From an uncultured Burkholderiales bacterium (lineage in GTDB: Bacteria; Pseudomonadota; Gammaproteobacteria; Burkholderiales; Burkholderiaceae_C): a stretch of DNA of 48,875 bases. The notes under the pieces were generated by a model. The model did no database searches. It was not told the origin of the DNA and was given only the letters and a program-made list of their open reading frames with translations. Below are positions 17,420 to 25,575 of this stretch, piece after piece (the stretch's first letter is position 1; every line of letters begins with the position of its first letter). Both the position numbers and the translations under genes were made by a program. The stretch spans positions 1-48,875 of the forward strand of contig CAILCI010000003.1 of assembly GCA_903832625.1 (NCBI GenBank). Reading direction: 5' to 3'.

Positions 17420-17929
17420 ATGAAACCACCACGGCTTGTCATCATGGGAGTGAGCGGTTGCGGCAAAAGCACCGTCGGGCAAGGCTTGGCGCAACGTCTG
17501 CAGCTGCGTTTTGTGGAGGGCGACGACTTGCATTCGCCGCGCAACGTGGCCCGCATGGCAGCAGGCATTGCCCTGACCGATGACGACCGCAAAGACTGGC
17601 TAGATGCGATTGCCGCCCAACTGCAACACACGCCCGCCGATCAAGGCGTGGTCGTGTCGTGCTCTGCGCTCAAACGCGCTTACCGCGACAGGTTGCGCTC
17701 TGCTTGCCCCGAATTGCAGTTTGTGCATTTGCAAGGTTCGCGTGACCTGCTTGATGCACGACTGCGCCAGCGCCCCGGCCACTACATGCCAGCGACCTTG
17801 CTCGACAGCCAACTCGCCACGCTCGAATCGCCCACGCCCGACGAGCACGCCCTTGAACTGGACATGGCCTTGCCGATTGACGAATTGCTCCACCACATCG
17901 AACACGCACTGACCACCTCGCATGATTGA
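17420..17929 (+). CDS. idnK: Gluconokinase (IdnK/GntK family)
   Basis: This enzyme phosphorylates D-gluconate to 6-phosphogluconate, which enters the Entner-Doudoroff or pentose phosphate pathway. The 169-residue protein has the P-loop GVSGCGKSTVG near residues 11-21, VEGDDLHSPRNVARMAAGIALTD in two adjoining parts, and CSALKRAYRDRLR, all typical of the short thermoresistant/IdnK-type gluconokinases. ATG 17420 is chosen, as an upstream in-frame extension lies inside the ATPase gene. The end overlaps idnO by 8 bases. Its placement with idnO and idnD supports an idonate pathway rather than a stand-alone gluconate kinase. Confidence 0.92.
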   Translation: MKPPRLVIMGVSGCGKSTVGQGLAQRLQLRFVEGDDLHSPRNVARMAAGIALTDDDRKDWLDAIAAQLQHTPADQGVVVSCSALKRAYRDRLRSACPELQFVHLQGSRDLLDARLRQRPGHYMPATLLDSQLATLESPTPDEHALELDMALPIDELLHHIEHALTTSHD

Positions 17930-18692
17930 CGCACACACCTTCAGACTCGACGGCCAACTGGCTTTGATCACTGGCTCTTCCGCAGGCATTGGCTTGGGGC
18001 TGGCACGCGGCTTGGCGCAGGCCGGCGCACACCTTGTGCTCAATGGCCGCCAAGCACAAAAGCTGCATGAGGCCGCCAACACATTGCGTTCAGAAGGCTT
18101 TACCGTGCACGAGCGCTGCTTTGATGTGACCGATGCTGCTGCCGTCAAAACCCACATCGACGCCATTGAGCGCGAGGTGGGCGCGATCACGGTGCTCATC
18201 AACAACGCTGGCATTCAACGCCGTGCACCCCTGCAAGACTTTGACCACCAAGACTGGCGCGAGCTGATGCAAACCAATTTGGACAGCGTGTTCTATGTTG
18301 CGCAAGCCGTGGCGCAGCACATGATTGCGCGCAAGCAAGGCCGCATCATCAACATTTGTTCGGTGCAAAGCGAGTTGGGTCGTCCCGGCATCTCGCCCTA
18401 CATGGCGAGCAAGGGCGCGCTCAAGATGCTCACCAAAGGCATGGCCATCGACTGGGGTCCGTTGGGCTTGAACGTCAACGGCATTGGGCCGGGCTACTTC
18501 AAAACCGAACTCAACGAAAAACTGGTCAAGGACGACACCTTCAGCAACTGGCTCATCAACCGCACGCCCTCGCGCCGTTGGGGCAATGTGGAGGAACTGG
18601 CGGGCGCAGCGGTGTTTTTAGCCAGCAGCGCATCGAGTTTTGTCAACGGCCATATTTTGTATGTGGATGGCGGCGTGACCGCTCAACTCTAA
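17922..18692 (+). CDS. idnO: Gluconate 5-dehydrogenase (5-keto-D-gluconate reductase), SDR family
   Basis: This enzyme interconverts 5-keto-D-gluconate and D-gluconate with NAD(P)H. The 256-residue SDR shows TGSSAGIG (17-24), LINNAGIQRR (near 92-101), ICSVQSELGR with Ser147, catalytic Tyr160 and Lys164, and the PGYFKTELN segment characteristic of IdnO/Ga5DH. It ends NGHILYVDGG. It overlaps the kinase gene by 8 bases and is followed by idnD after an 11-base gap. The three together make the idonate to gluconate to 6-phosphogluconate route. Confidence 0.9.
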   Translation: MIDAHTFRLDGQLALITGSSAGIGLGLARGLAQAGAHLVLNGRQAQKLHEAANTLRSEGFTVHERCFDVTDAAAVKTHIDAIEREVGAITVLINNAGIQRRAPLQDFDHQDWRELMQTNLDSVFYVAQAVAQHMIARKQGRIINICSVQSELGRPGISPYMASKGALKMLTKGMAIDWGPLGLNVNGIGPGYFKTELNEKLVKDDTFSNWLINRTPSRRWGNVEELAGAAVFLASSASSFVNGHILYVDGGVTAQL

Positions 18693-18703
18693 GGAAACAT
18701 GTC

Positions 18704-19756
18704 ATGAAAGCCATCGTCTGCCACGCCCCCGAAGATTTGCGCGTCGAGTCGTTTGAAGCCGAGCCACTGGGCGCACACCAATTGGCGGTGCGCGTCGCTT
18801 ACGGTGGCATTTGCGGCTCAGACTTGCATTACTTCAAACACGGCGGTTTTGGCACAGTGCGCATTCAAGAGCCCATGGCTTTGGGGCATGAGGTTTCGGG
18901 CATCGTCAGCGCCGTGGGCAAAGACGTGACGAATTTTGTGGCGGGGCAGCGCATTGCAATTTCACCCTCGCGGCCTTGCGGCCAGTGCATGTATTGCCAA
19001 AAAGGCCATCACAACCATTGTTTGGACATGCGGTTTTACGGCAGCGCCATGCGCTTTCCTCACATCCAAGGCGCATTTCGCGAACACTTGGTGATTGACG
19101 CCAGCCAAGCCCATCTGTTGAGCGACAAGCTGAGCTTGTCCGAAGCCGCGCTGGCCGAGCCTTTGTCGGTCGGCTTGCATGCCATCCAACGCGCGGACTC
19201 GGTGTTTGGTCAACAGGTGTTGGTTACAGGCTGCGGCCCGATTGGTGCCTTGCTGATTGCGGGTCTGCGCCGTGCCGGTGCGGCGCACATCGTGGCAGTC
19301 GATTTGAGCGACAAGCCACTGGCCTGCGCCCGCGACATGGGCGCAGACGTGACGCTCAACCTCAGCACCGACCCCGATGCGCTCAAAGCCTACGCAGTCA
19401 ACAAAGGCAGCTTTGACGTGATGTTTGAAGCCTCCGGCAGCGACCGCGCTTTGCGCAATGGACTCGATGTGGTGCGCCCACGCGGCGTGATTGTGTCGAT
19501 TGGTTTGGGCGGCGATGCGCAAATTCCGTTCAACCAATTGGTCGCCAAAGAGCTGGAGTTGCGCGGCACATTCCGCTTTCACGAAGAGTTTGCCGTGGCG
19601 GTGCGCTTCTTGAACCAAGGCCTCATCAATGGCCGTCCCGTCATTTCGCATGTGATGGATTTGGCAAACGCCCAACAAGCCTTTGAGATGGCCTGCGACA
19701 AATCGCAAGCCATGAAAGTCCAAATCAATTTTGGCGCGGAAAATACCCTTGTATGA
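18704..19756 (+). CDS. idnD: L-idonate 5-dehydrogenase, zinc alcohol dehydrogenase family
   Basis: This enzyme oxidises L-idonate at C5 to 5-keto-D-gluconate. The 350-residue protein has catalytic zinc residues Cys37 (GGICGSDLHY) and His62-Glu63 (LGHEVSG), and structural zinc cysteines 92, 95, 98 and 106. The segment DMRFYGSAMRFPHIQG is very close to the E. coli IdnD sequence as remembered. The nucleotide loop is GCGPIGALL. The start ATG 18704 has AAGGAA upstream; a much longer in-frame extension overlaps idnO and is not real. The stop overlaps the cupin gene by four bases. Confidence 0.92.
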   Translation: MKAIVCHAPEDLRVESFEAEPLGAHQLAVRVAYGGICGSDLHYFKHGGFGTVRIQEPMALGHEVSGIVSAVGKDVTNFVAGQRIAISPSRPCGQCMYCQKGHHNHCLDMRFYGSAMRFPHIQGAFREHLVIDASQAHLLSDKLSLSEAALAEPLSVGLHAIQRADSVFGQQVLVTGCGPIGALLIAGLRRAGAAHIVAVDLSDKPLACARDMGADVTLNLSTDPDALKAYAVNKGSFDVMFEASGSDRALRNGLDVVRPRGVIVSIGLGGDAQIPFNQLVAKELELRGTFRFHEEFAVAVRFLNQGLINGRPVISHVMDLANAQQAFEMACDKSQAMKVQINFGAENTLV

Positions 19757-20136
19757 ACACCTTTGAAAAAACCATTCTCTTCACCGACACCGACGGCTTT
19801 GCCCGCTTTCGCACCGAAACCCTGCCCCTGAACGAAGGCAAACCGCAAGCGCGTTTGTCGTCGTTGATGTCAAGCGGCGGCTACCAATTGCGCGAAAGCC
19901 CCGTGGGTTTTCGCAGCGAATTTCATTGCTCAGAAAACCCGCAATGGGTTTTCATCTTGAGCGGCTTCATGGAAATTGGCCTGCAAGACGGCAGCTCGCG
20001 GGTGTTTGGCCCGGGCGAGCATTTTTATTCGGTCGATTTGCTGCCCCAAGGCGCGAGCTTTGACGCCAAGGTGCACGGCCACTGGAGCCGACAAGTTGGC
20101 CAACATCCTTTGGTGACATTGTTTGTACGTGGTTGA
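19753..20136 (+). CDS. Small cupin-fold protein of unknown function
   Basis: The 127-residue soluble protein looks like a single-domain cupin: EFHCSENPQWVFILSGFMEI forms the first half-motif, and FGPGEHFYSVDLLP followed by HGHWSR resembles the second. Histidines 58, 107 and 109 could bind a metal, but the usual HxH is incomplete. It is translationally coupled to idnD (ATGA) and ends three bases before the regulator gene. Possible roles are a sugar-acid isomerase or lactone/tautomer-handling enzyme, as for the cupin KdgF, or a ligand sensor. No specific family is recognised. Confidence 0.65.
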   Translation: MNTFEKTILFTDTDGFARFRTETLPLNEGKPQARLSSLMSSGGYQLRESPVGFRSEFHCSENPQWVFILSGFMEIGLQDGSSRVFGPGEHFYSVDLLPQGASFDAKVHGHWSRQVGQHPLVTLFVRG

Positions 20137-20139
20137 TTT

Positions 20140-20928
20140 ATGGCTGTGAAAAACATGCTCGGCCACACCTTGGACTTGCTGGGCGAGGCGATTGTCTCGG
20201 GTCACTATCCGCCCAGCAGTCCTGTGCCGCCAGAAAACATTTTGTGCACCGAGTACGGCGTCAGTCGCACGGTGATTCGCGAAGCCATCAAGTCCTTGGT
20301 CGCCAAAGGCATGGTCAGCACGGGCCCTAAAGTTGGCACACGGGTCTTGCCCGCCGATCAATGGAATTGGTTTGACCCTCAGTTGGTGGCTTGGAATTCC
20401 AAGATTGGTTTGTCGCGTGAGTTTTTGCGCGACTTGCAAGAGCTGCGCCGCGTGGTCGAACCTGCGGCGGTGCGTTTGGCCGCAGAACGCGCCACGGCGC
20501 AAGACATTGCCGACATCGAAGCCGCCTACGCGGGCATGAAGCAAGCCATTGAGTTTGGCGGCGACTATGTGTCGCACGATTTGCTGTTTCACCAAGGCTT
20601 GCTCAAGGCGTGTCACAACCGCATGGTTGTGCAAATGAGCAAGGCGCTGGGCGCGCTGCTGCGCACCAGCTTTGAAATATCGACCAGCAAACCCAATGGC
20701 CCCGCGTTGTCTTTGCCCATGCACCGCGCCGTGTTGGACGCCGTGATTGCCAAAGCACCCGACAAAGCCGAACGCGCCGTGCTCAAACTCATTGACGGCG
20801 CGCGGGACGACATTGAATTGGTCTTGACTTCCAAACGCAAGCTGCCCTCGCTGAGCTCACCCGCACCCCAATTGCGTGCGCCTCGGACGAAAGCCATGGC
20901 GTCTCGCACGGCCGCCAAAGCGGCTTGA
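20140..20928 (+). CDS. FadR/FCD-subfamily GntR transcriptional regulator
   Basis: This 262-residue DNA-binding protein probably represses the island until a sugar-acid ligand binds. The N-terminal winged helix (about 1-75) has the GntR pattern PENILCTEYGVSRTVIREAI, then GPKVGTRVLP as the wing. The C-terminal FCD effector domain (about 95-240) has the metal-site pattern DLLFHQGLL with His near 149 and a later histidine in MHRAVLDAV. It is the last gene of the transporter-idn operon, so the operon would be autoregulated. Candidate operators are at 12034 and 13079. A basic, Ala-rich C-terminal tail of 30 residues is unusual. Confidence 0.92.
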   Translation: MAVKNMLGHTLDLLGEAIVSGHYPPSSPVPPENILCTEYGVSRTVIREAIKSLVAKGMVSTGPKVGTRVLPADQWNWFDPQLVAWNSKIGLSREFLRDLQELRRVVEPAAVRLAAERATAQDIADIEAAYAGMKQAIEFGGDYVSHDLLFHQGLLKACHNRMVVQMSKALGALLRTSFEISTSKPNGPALSLPMHRAVLDAVIAKAPDKAERAVLKLIDGARDDIELVLTSKRKLPSLSSPAPQLRAPRTKAMASRTAAKAA

Positions 20929-20941
20929 ACCGATTGGACCG

Positions 20942-20970
20942 TTGAACACGCCAGCTTTTTTATTTAAATT
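20942..20970 (+). promoter_or_regulatory. Candidate sigma-70 promoter of the denD-like operon
   Basis: TTGAAC (942-947) and TAAATT (965-970) are 17 bases apart. Two TTTAAA hexamers (963-968 and 974-979) lie over and just past the -10. No match to the FadR-like operator is present, so this pair of genes may be controlled separately from the idn operon. Confidence 0.45.
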
Positions 20971-21002
20971 CACTTTAAACACCGCATCAAGGAGACATCA
21001 AC

Positions 21003-22022
21003 ATGCGCTTGCTCATCACCGGAGGTGCCGGCTTTGTTGGCTCACGTTTGGCTCGCACGCTTTTGTCGCGTGGCCAAATCAACGGCCAAACCATTTCGCA
21101 ACTGGTGCTGTGCGACCAATTTCCTGCTGCGCCAGACTTGGCCGCAGACCCGCGCGTGGTGGTGCACACCGGCACTTTGTTGTCGCAATGCGCTGAGTTG
21201 GCACACAGCCATTTCGACGGCGTGTTCCATTTGGCCTCGGCGGTGTCGGGCGAATGCGAAGCCGATTTCGACCTCGGCTTGCGCTCCAACATCGACAGCA
21301 CCCGTGTTTTGCTCGACATGCTGCGCGCGCAAACGGCTGCGGGCGCAGCGCCTGCGCGGTTTGTGTTCTCCAGCTCAGTAGCCGTGTTTGGCCCCGACGA
21401 CGCCGTGCCTATGCCCGAGTTGGTGAGCGACACCACGCTGCCCACACCGCAAACTTCTTACGGCATGCACAAACATATTTGTGAACACATGGTGGCCGAC
21501 TACACCCGCAAAGGCTACATCGATGGCCGTAGCGCCCGTCTGATGACTGTGGCGGTGCGCCCAGGCAAACCCAACGGGGCAGCGTCCTCGTTTTTCAGCG
21601 GCATCATCCGCGAACCTTTGGCGGGCGAAAAATCGGTCTGCCCAGTGTCGGCCGATGTGTCGCACCCTTTGACGTCGCCCCGCGCCACGGTGGAGGGTTT
21701 GATCACCGTGTTTGAATGCAGCCGCCAAGCCTATGGTGGGCGCACCGCCTTGAACTTACCCGCCATCAACGTCACCGTTGGCGAGATGCTGCAAGCCTTG
21801 GAAAACGTGGCTGGCCGCCATGTGCGCGAGCGCGTCGTGTTTGAGCGCGACGAAACCATTGCTGGCATCGTGGCTCGCTGGCCCAAAGGTTCGGTCTCGC
21901 CCCGCGCCAATGCCTTGGGCTTGTTTGCTGAAAAATCGTTTGAAGACATTATTCGCCAATACATTGCTGACTGCCAAGCCAGCCCCCATGCCCAAGAAGC
22001 CCTGAAAGGACTCGCACCATGA
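21003..22022 (+). CDS. denD: DenD-like NAD-dependent sugar-acid dehydrogenase (extended SDR)
   Basis: This 339-residue extended short-chain dehydrogenase resembles D-erythronate dehydrogenase (DenD), which oxidises a four-carbon aldonate at C2. It has the GGAGFVG cofactor loop (7-13), FHLASAVSGECE near 75-86, the catalytic Tyr153-x3-Lys157 (SYGMHKH), and the long DenD-like segment GKPNGAASSFFSGIIREPL. GGAG ribosome site seven bases before the ATG. The usual DenD partners (OtnI, OtnK, OtnC) are not nearby. The substrate here may therefore differ, and a uronate or other aldonate is possible. It overlaps the next SDR gene by four bases. Confidence 0.75.
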   Translation: MRLLITGGAGFVGSRLARTLLSRGQINGQTISQLVLCDQFPAAPDLAADPRVVVHTGTLLSQCAELAHSHFDGVFHLASAVSGECEADFDLGLRSNIDSTRVLLDMLRAQTAAGAAPARFVFSSSVAVFGPDDAVPMPELVSDTTLPTPQTSYGMHKHICEHMVADYTRKGYIDGRSARLMTVAVRPGKPNGAASSFFSGIIREPLAGEKSVCPVSADVSHPLTSPRATVEGLITVFECSRQAYGGRTALNLPAINVTVGEMLQALENVAGRHVRERVVFERDETIAGIVARWPKGSVSPRANALGLFAEKSFEDIIRQYIADCQASPHAQEALKGLAP

Positions 22023-22771
22023 ACCAAATCGATCTAAACCACCGCGTCGCCGTCGTCACTGGAGGCGCGCAAGGCATTGGCTTTGCGGTGTCTGAACGCC
22101 TGCTCAAAAGCGGCGCATCGGTGGTCATGTGGGACATGGATGCGGCCAAGCTCCAAGAAGCGCAAACAGCTTTGAGCCAGTTTGGCAAAGTCAGCGGCCA
22201 TGTGGTGGAACTCACCCACGACGCCGAAGTGGCCGCCGCCACCGCCAAAACCATCCAAGCCAACGGACACATCGACATCTTGGTCAACAACGCGGGCATC
22301 ACCGGTGGCAACGCGCCTACGTGGGATTTAGACCCCGACGTGTGGCGTCGTGTGATCGAGGTCAACCTGATTGCACCTTACCTGACTTGCCGCGCTGTCA
22401 CGCCGCACATGGTGTCGCGGGGTTGGGGACGCATCATCAACGTGGCCTCGGTCGCAGGCAAAGAAGGCAATCCCAACGCCAGCCATTACAGCGCCTCCAA
22501 AGCCGGGGTGATTGCCCTGACCAAATCGCTGGCCAAAGAAGTCGCGACAAAAGGCGTGTTGGTCAACGCCATCGCGCCCGCCGTCGCCAAAACCGCCATG
22601 TTCGCCCAAATGACCGAAGCCCATATTGCCTACATGCTGGGCAAAATTCCGATGGGTCGTTTTGTAGAAGTCGAAGAAATCGCTGCCATGATTGCTTGGT
22701 TGGCAAGCGAGGATTGCTCGTTCACCACGGGGTCGGTGTTTGATATTACTGGCGGGCGGTCGACGTATTGA
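22019..22771 (+). CDS. SDR family oxidoreductase
   Basis: This 250-residue classical short-chain dehydrogenase has TGGAQGIG (14-21), Asp39 favouring NAD, ILVNNAGITGG (87-97), and catalytic Ser144, Tyr157, Lys161. The C-terminal TTGSVFDITGGRSTY is typical of sugar-acid SDRs. The ATGA overlap shows it is co-translated with the DenD-like gene, so it probably acts on the same compound, perhaps at another carbon. The exact reaction is not recognised. It is the last gene of the island; the next gene is a toxin-antitoxin pair with its own promoter. Confidence 0.88.
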   Translation: MNQIDLNHRVAVVTGGAQGIGFAVSERLLKSGASVVMWDMDAAKLQEAQTALSQFGKVSGHVVELTHDAEVAAATAKTIQANGHIDILVNNAGITGGNAPTWDLDPDVWRRVIEVNLIAPYLTCRAVTPHMVSRGWGRIINVASVAGKEGNPNASHYSASKAGVIALTKSLAKEVATKGVLVNAIAPAVAKTAMFAQMTEAHIAYMLGKIPMGRFVEVEEIAAMIAWLASEDCSFTTGSVFDITGGRSTY

Positions 22772-22825
22772 GGGCATCCCCTTACTCTTGGTAAGTTGCG
22801 GACGACCACCCATGTGAAACATTAT

Positions 22826-22854
22826 TTGACGAATTTAACAGCGCTTTCTACAAT
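22826..22854 (+). promoter_or_regulatory. Strong sigma-70 promoter of chpSB
   Basis: TTGACG (826-831) and TACAAT (849-854) are separated by exactly 17 bases, each one mismatch from consensus. Transcription would begin near 22861, leaving a leader of about 26 bases before the antitoxin ATG. Confidence 0.75.
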
Positions 22855-22857
22855 TCG

Positions 22858-22871
22858 AAACAACTCTGTTT
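22858..22871. promoter_or_regulatory. Inverted repeat at the chpSB transcription start, probable autoregulatory operator
   Basis: AAACA and TGTTT flank ACTC, right after the -10 element. In this family the antitoxin, alone or with toxin, represses its own promoter through such repeats. Assigned by position and symmetry. Confidence 0.45.
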
Positions 22872-22886
22872 GAAAGTGGGGGCGTC

Positions 22887-23144
22887 ATGCAAGTTGAAAT
22901 CGTTTTACGCAAATTTGGCAACAGCACCGGGGCGGCTTTTCCGCCTTCGGTACTCAAAGACCTTGGATTAAAAGCAGGTCAAGCTTTGACGATGGATACA
23001 ACTGCCGACGGCAAAATTACCCTAACGCCGAAGCGCAAATACAAACTCGCCGACTTGATTGCCCAGTGCAACCCCAAAGCTGCGCCTCCTGCCGACATGG
23101 CAGTTTGGGATGCTGCACGTCCAGTGGGGCAGGAGATTTTGTAA
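22887..23144 (+). CDS. chpS: Antitoxin ChpS (MazE/PemI family)
   Basis: This 85-residue antitoxin neutralises the downstream ChpB endoribonuclease and represses the operon. The N-terminal half is a SpoVT/AbrB-type DNA-binding fold with RKFGNSTGAAFPPSVLKDLGL; the C-terminal part YKLADLIAQCNPKA wraps the toxin. It strongly resembles E. coli ChpS (KRWGNSAG near the start, SLDELLAQC later), as remembered. The start has GGGGG upstream. The toxin gene begins 6 bases after its stop. Confidence 0.9.
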   Translation: MQVEIVLRKFGNSTGAAFPPSVLKDLGLKAGQALTMDTTADGKITLTPKRKYKLADLIAQCNPKAAPPADMAVWDAARPVGQEIL

Positions 23145-23150
23145 ATAGCT

Positions 23151-23486
23151 GTGTTTGATAGAGGTGACATAGTCGTTGTGAATTTAGAGCCCGTTGTCGG
23201 GCGCGAAATGCAAGGTGAACGTCGACCTGCTCTGGTGCTGACCACAAAAGAATTTAATGCTCTTGGCGATGTGCTGATTGCACCGATTACCCAAGGCGGC
23301 GATCACGCCCGCTTTGCAGGCTTCGCCATCTCGCTCATGAATACGGGCTGCAAAACGCAAGGTGTCGCTTTGGTGAACAAGTGCCGAATGATGGATTTGG
23401 CAGCACGCAAAGCGAAGAAAATTGAACGCGTTCCACAAGAGGTTGTTGATGAGGCTCTAGGACGGTTGTTGGCTTTGTTCGAATAA
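23151..23486 (+). CDS. chpB: Toxin ChpB, MazF/PemK-family mRNA interferase
   Basis: This ribosome-independent endoribonuclease cleaves mRNA at short motifs to arrest growth. The 111-residue protein begins FDRGDIVVVNLEPVVGREM and contains ERRPALVLTT, LIAPITQGGDHARFAG and LVNKCRMMDLAARKAKK, matching E. coli ChpB along its length as remembered. The probable active-site arginine (QGERRPALV) and threonine (PITQGG) are intact. The start is GTG 23151 with GGAG some 14 bases upstream, a spacing that would keep toxin translation low relative to antitoxin. Confidence 0.92.
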   Translation: MFDRGDIVVVNLEPVVGREMQGERRPALVLTTKEFNALGDVLIAPITQGGDHARFAGFAISLMNTGCKTQGVALVNKCRMMDLAARKAKKIERVPQEVVDEALGRLLALFE

Positions 23487-23510
23487 AAAATCAGCCCGAA
23501 ATCACCTCAT

Positions 23511-23846
23511 TCAAATACCAACGATCAAATGCAAGGGCAAATAAACCCCCATGCCCACCACAATGGTCAGCAAGACGTTGCGTTTGAGTCGATAAGCCAG
23601 CACACCCGCCAGCGCAGCAAACAAGCGCGCGTCTTGCCATGTGGCGATCAACTCGCCGTGACTCATCACCACCTCGGGAATCACCACGGCTGAGAGGGCG
23701 GCGATGGGGGCATATTGCAGCCCGCGTTGCGCCCAACGCGGCAGTTGCCACGCTTGGTTAGACATCAAGAAAAATCCCCGCGTGATGACCGTGACCACGG
23801 CCAATCCCGCAATCACGCACAGCGTCCACACATCGGTGCCGTTCAT
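23511..23846 (-). CDS. azlD: AzlD-type branched-chain amino acid exporter subunit
   Basis: This small inner-membrane partner of AzlC has 111 residues and about four membrane helices, with the AzlD pattern VTVITRGFFLMSNQ near the start and ARLFAALAGVLAYRLKRN near the end. AzlCD-type pairs export branched-chain amino acids and related compounds. ATG 23846 overlaps the azlC stop by four bases (ATGA), so longer in-frame readings through azlC are not real. Confidence 0.88.
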   Translation of the reverse strand: MNGTDVWTLCVIAGLAVVTVITRGFFLMSNQAWQLPRWAQRGLQYAPIAALSAVVIPEVVMSHGELIATWQDARLFAALAGVLAYRLKRNVLLTIVVGMGVYLPLHLIVGI

Positions 23847-24550
23847 TCGCGCTCCAAGGTCATGCACAGCGCCACCGCCACCGCAATGGCCGTGACGATG
23901 TTGAGTTTGAGCGGCATGTGATACGCCAACACCGCCACCACGCCTGCCACCAATGACGCGACGATGCGCATGCGCGAACTCGCCAGCGAGCATTGAATGC
24001 CCAGCAAGCACAAAATGCCCGCAAAGCCCAAGCCCCATGCGGGCGGAATCCAATTCGCCAGGGCAATGCCAACCAAGCTGGCGATCATCCAACTGCTCCA
24101 GTTCAAGCAGTTGTTGCCCGCCAAATAAGCCTCTTGACTCAGCCGTTCAGCCTCGGTTTGGCCGGGCTGATGATAGCGGCGGGTGAACAGCACATAGCTG
24201 ATATCTGCCGTGGTGTAGCCGTGCACCATGCGTTGCCATCGCGGCAAATGCATCAAAAACGGACGCAGGTGCAAACTGAACACCACAAAGCGCAGATTGA
24301 CGCAAAAGCCCGTCGCCAAAATCACCCAAATGGGCGCACCCGCAACGATGAGCGGAATCGCCGCCAACTGCGAACTGCCTGCAAAGACGACCAGCGTCAT
24401 CACCACCGCTTCAAACGCGCTCATGCCCGACTTGAGCATGGCCACGCCCGTCATCAAACCCCAAGCGGCAATGCCCAACGACTGCGGTGCCAATTCGCGC
24501 ATGCCCACTTTGAAGTCGGGATGTTGAATCAAGCGGGGACTGAAAAACAT
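23843..24550 (-). CDS. azlC: AzlC-family amino acid exporter, large subunit
   Basis: This polytopic inner-membrane protein of 235 residues has about seven helices. The family motif is VFAGSSQLAAIPLI near 56-69, followed by GFCVNLRFVVFSLHLRPFL, both characteristic of AzlC/YgaZ. It forms a two-component exporter with the overlapping azlD product. Its ATG overlaps the fmt stop by one base, tying it to the def-fmt region on the same strand. The actual exported compound is not readable. Confidence 0.9.
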   Translation of the reverse strand: MFFSPRLIQHPDFKVGMRELAPQSLGIAAWGLMTGVAMLKSGMSAFEAVVMTLVVFAGSSQLAAIPLIVAGAPIWVILATGFCVNLRFVVFSLHLRPFLMHLPRWQRMVHGYTTADISYVLFTRRYHQPGQTEAERLSQEAYLAGNNCLNWSSWMIASLVGIALANWIPPAWGLGFAGILCLLGIQCSLASSRMRIVASLVAGVVAVLAYHMPLKLNIVTAIAVAVALCMTLERE

Positions 24551-25563
24551 CAGGCCGGATCTTTCTGGGCGTTCGAATGAATGGCGTCGGGGTGTGCGTC
24601 AAGCAGGGTGCCCACGGGTAATTCGAAACCGCGCAAAAAATCTGCTGCGCTCAAACGCTTGCCGCCTGCACGTTGCAACTCGGTTAAGCACAACACGCCG
24701 CTGCCGCAGGCAACTTTCACGCCGTGTGCATCGGCTTGCAACACCAAACCTGCGCTTGCGTTAGCACTTGCCTTGACGGGCTCGCCACTCTCAACACAAG
24801 CCCGCCACACCTTCACCACTTCCCCCGCCACTTGCAGCGTCGCGCCCGGAAACGGGTTGAATGCGCGAATGCGCTGGTCCAGCGTTGGCGCAGTCATGCG
24901 CCAGTCTAGGGCGGCTTCGTGTTTTTCAATTTTGTGGGCGTAGGTCACGCCCGCTTCGGGTTGCTGGCGCGCTTGCAGCTTGCCAGCCTGTGCGTCGCTC
25001 AGGGCTTGCACAATCAAATCTGCGCCCAGCGCGGCCAAGCGGTCATGCAGCGTGGCGGTGGTGTCCGTGACTTCGATGGGCACAGACGCCAGCAGCAACA
25101 TATCGCCCGTGTCCAAACCCGCGTCCATTTGCATGATGGTCACACCGGTCTGCGCGTCTCCCGCCTCAATGGCACGGTGTATGGGCGCAGCACCACGCCA
25201 GCGCGGCAGCAAAGACGCATGAATGTTCAAGCAACCCAAACGCGGCGCATCCAAAGCCCACTGCGGCAAGATCAGTCCATAAGCGGCCACCACCATCGCG
25301 TCAGCTTGCGCAAGGACAATGGCTTGTTGGGCGCGCTGCGCGTCTTCTGGGTATTTGCCATCCAAGCGCAAGCTGCGAGGCTGTGCCAACGCCATGTTGT
25401 GTTTGAGTGCCACTTGTTTGACGGCAGAGGCTTGCAGTTTCATGCCGCGCCCTGCGGGTCTGTCGGGCTGGGTCAGCACCAACACCACTTCGTGGCCAGC
25501 CCCCACAATCCGCTCCAGCGCGGTGGCGGCAAATTCGGGCGTGCCCGCAAAAATAATGCGCAT
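24550..25563 (-). CDS. fmt: Methionyl-tRNA formyltransferase
   Basis: This enzyme transfers a formyl group from 10-formyltetrahydrofolate to Met-tRNA for translation initiation. The 337 residues begin [16 protein letters not shown] and carry [19 protein letters not shown] (catalytic Asn-Ile-His), [17 protein letters not shown] with the catalytic Asp, and a C-terminal tRNA-binding domain from about 210. Slightly longer than E. coli Fmt. def lies 12 bases upstream on the same strand, the common pairing of formylation and deformylation. Confidence 0.97.
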   Translation of the reverse strand: MRIIFAGTPEFAATALERIVGAGHEVVLVLTQPDRPAGRGMKLQASAVKQVALKHNMALAQPRSLRLDGKYPEDAQRAQQAIVLAQADAMVVAAYGLILPQWALDAPRLGCLNIHASLLPRWRGAAPIHRAIEAGDAQTGVTIMQMDAGLDTGDMLLLASVPIEVTDTTATLHDRLAALGADLIVQALSDAQAGKLQARQQPEAGVTYAHKIEKHEAALDWRMTAPTLDQRIRAFNPFPGATLQVAGEVVKVWRACVESGEPVKASANASAGLVLQADAHGVKVACGSGVLCLTELQRAGGKRLSAADFLRGFELPVGTLLDAHPDAIHSNAQKDPA

Positions 25564-25575
25564 TGAAGAAGCCGT

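Noticed and set aside
16297-17631. 444-codon minus-strand frame opposite the ABC ATPase
   Set aside because: It is a shadow of malK-like and gluconokinase genes; no motifs and it crosses their junction.
18356-18703. N-terminal extension of idnD by about 116 residues
   Set aside because: The in-frame extension lies within idnO and lacks similarity to dehydrogenases; ATG 18704 has a good ribosome site and the correct family N-terminus.
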